DNA of 64,000 bases, from NCBI RefSeq assembly GCF_004570575.1, contig NZ_SPPD01000008.1, forward strand, positions 40,357-104,356. The letters are read 5' to 3'. Source of the stretch: Streptococcus cuniculi. GTDB taxonomy: Bacteria; Bacillota; Bacilli; Lactobacillales; Streptococcaceae. Under the pieces are notes generated by a model. It was not told where the DNA came from. It worked only from the letters and a program-made list of their open reading frames with translations, and searched no databases. Shown here piece by piece: positions 63,127 through 64,000 of this stretch (its first letter is position 1; each line of letters opens with the position of its first letter). A program made the position numbers and the translations under genes.

Positions 63127-63669
63127 ATGATTAAATTTAGCATTCGTGGAGAGAACATCGAAGTAACAGACGCTCTTCGTAGTTACGTCGAAGAAAAAGT
63201 AGCTAAGATTGAAAAATACTTCCATGCAGATCAAGAGTTAAATGCGAAAGTAAATCTAAAAGTATACCGCGATAAACGCTCCAAAGTAGAAGTGACGATC
63301 CCATTAGGATCAATTACACTTCGTGCAGAAGACATTTCTCAAGATATGTATGGATCAATCGACTTAGTAGTGGACAAGATTGAACGCCAAATCCGTCGAA
63401 ATAAAACAAAGATTGAAAAGAAAAATCGTCAAAAAGTATCAACTAGCCAATTGTTTACAGAAGAATTAGTTGAGCAAGCTGAAGAAGAAGTAAAAGTTGT
63501 TCGTACCAAACAAGTTGATTTGAAACCAATGGATTTAGAAGAAGCCATTTTACAGCTTGAATTGCTAGGACACGATTTCTTCATCTATACAGATGCGAAA
63601 GACTCTACAACAAATGTCATTTACAAACGTGAAGACGGTGGCCTTGGTTTACTAGAAGTCAAAGCTTAA
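63127..63669 (+). CDS. hpf: Ribosome hibernation promoting factor, long form
   Basis: Protein of 180 aa that binds the 30S decoding site and pairs ribosomes into inactive 100S dimers during starvation. The N-terminal S30AE domain (1-105) has FSIRGENIEVTDALRSYVEEKV; the C-terminal dimerisation domain (about 125-180) has KPMDLEEAILQLELLGHDFFIYTDA. AGAAAGAGG precedes the ATG. It stands between the competence operon and an rRNA operon, as in other streptococci. Confidence 0.96.
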   Translation: MIKFSIRGENIEVTDALRSYVEEKVAKIEKYFHADQELNAKVNLKVYRDKRSKVEVTIPLGSITLRAEDISQDMYGSIDLVVDKIERQIRRNKTKIEKKNRQKVSTSQLFTEELVEQAEEEVKVVRTKQVDLKPMDLEEAILQLELLGHDFFIYTDAKDSTTNVIYKREDGGLGLLEVKA

Positions 63670-63703
63670 AAAAATATCTGCAGATATCTGCAGATATTTT
63701 TTA
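63668..63703 (+). terminator. hpf terminator
   Basis: AAAAAATATCTGCA and TGCAGATATTTTTT form a long stem with a T-run. Confidence 0.85.
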
Positions 63704-63856
63704 TTCCCCCATGACACACCTAAGTGATTTGTATTAGCTTAAATTAGCAGTAAGATTCCCTCGGTCTTTTCCTTATTGTTAGAGATGTGGAATCGACACA
63801 CGGAAAAAAACACGAAAAAAAGACACGAAAAAATTAAAAAAAGTAGAAAAAAGATA

Positions 63857-63885
63857 TTGACAAAGGATTGAGAAGGTGATATACT
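63857..63885 (+). promoter_or_regulatory. rRNA operon promoter
   Basis: TTGACA (63857-63862), 17 bp, TATACT (63880-63885), a near-consensus strong promoter in AT-rich DNA. Confidence 0.85.
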
Positions 63886-64000
63886 AATATAGTTATCGCT
63901 TGAGAGATCGGCATTACAAGACCTTTGAAAATTAAAGAAGACGAACCAAACGTGCAGGGTGGTTTATGGCAACATAAACCGTCAATGAACAAAAAAAGAT
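63886..64000 (+). other. Leader of an rRNA operon (16S begins beyond the window)
   Basis: GACCTTTGAAAATTAAAGAA followed by GACGAACCAAACGTGCAGGG is the leader typically found upstream of streptococcal 16S genes, with a GGTTTATGG/ATAAACC hairpin near its end. The conserved 16S 5' sequence (GAGAGTTTGATC) is not reached. Confidence 0.75.

Noticed and set aside
63886..64000. 16S rRNA gene start
   Set aside because: Only the leader is visible; the conserved 16S 5' end is not in the window.

Overview
The window is a piece of a low-GC streptococcal chromosome, most likely Streptococcus suis or a close relative. Grounds: a pbp1a-recU-ypsA-gpsB-rnpB-mapZ block, luxS-rny-gmk-rpoZ-priA-fmt-rsmB-stp-stkP-liaFSR synteny, a HAD-cyclophilin fusion next to an S1-domain protein, comFA/comFC-hpf, a BOX-type repeat, and very close agreement of many proteins with streptococcal families. 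The species is inference; the genus is well supported.

Layout. 0-4.4 kb: end of a GH13 alpha-glucosidase, rlmB, a DegV protein, then the L13 leader with rplM-rpsI. 4.4-13.7 kb: an AT-rich accessory island next to the 3' end of rpsI. It carries a tyrosine integrase, an excisionase-like protein, a pMV158-type HUH Rep/relaxase with its own nick-site hairpin, a membrane protein, an FtsK/TcpA-like ATPase and a repressor-like protein. Cargo follows: a two-HTH 546-aa protein, two lipoproteins, a small XRE regulator with operator-like repeats, and an HNH protein that is probably cut short. 13.7-19.9 kb: a five-gene set (heterodimeric ABC exporter, then ECF S, T and A components) laid out like siaD-siaH of S. 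pyogenes, a candidate heme-handling system; the second exporter gene has a C-terminal frameshift. 20.5-31 kb: a lipoprotein with beta-helix repeats, a TRIC-family channel, the four-gene pyruvate (acetoin-type) dehydrogenase operon and lplA, which supplies the lipoyl groups the complex needs. 30-35.7 kb: a SAM hydrolase, an ECF S component, trhO, and an ECF ATPase and T component. 35.7-57.6 kb: cell-wall, division and envelope-stress genes mixed with core housekeeping genes. 57.6-64 kb: the HAD-cyclophilin fusion, a CvfD-like S1 protein, cysK, a YigZ-family gene diverging from the competence operon comFA-comFC, hpf, and the promoter and leader of an rRNA operon whose 16S gene starts just past the right edge.

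The most interesting unit is the island. It looks like an integrative mobilizable element whose replication/transfer module comes from a rolling-circle plasmid: the Rep has the HUH pair and Tyr99 of RepB, and the sequence TACTACGAC lies in the loop of a 13-bp hairpin just upstream of rep. Four copies of TTYACCTYAT between rpsI and the integrase look like arm-type binding sites. I could not find the matching right attachment site.

A second theme is non-coding structure. Four genes (rlmB, the island two-HTH gene, the YigZ-family gene and comFA) have a -10 element only 6-7 nt from the start codon and no Shine-Dalgarno, so they are predicted to be leaderless. Several families of dispersed repeats fill the gaps, including an inverted pair of RUP-like MITEs around the dehydrogenase region, a BOX element, and a 113-bp unit tandemly triplicated between pdhC and pdhD.
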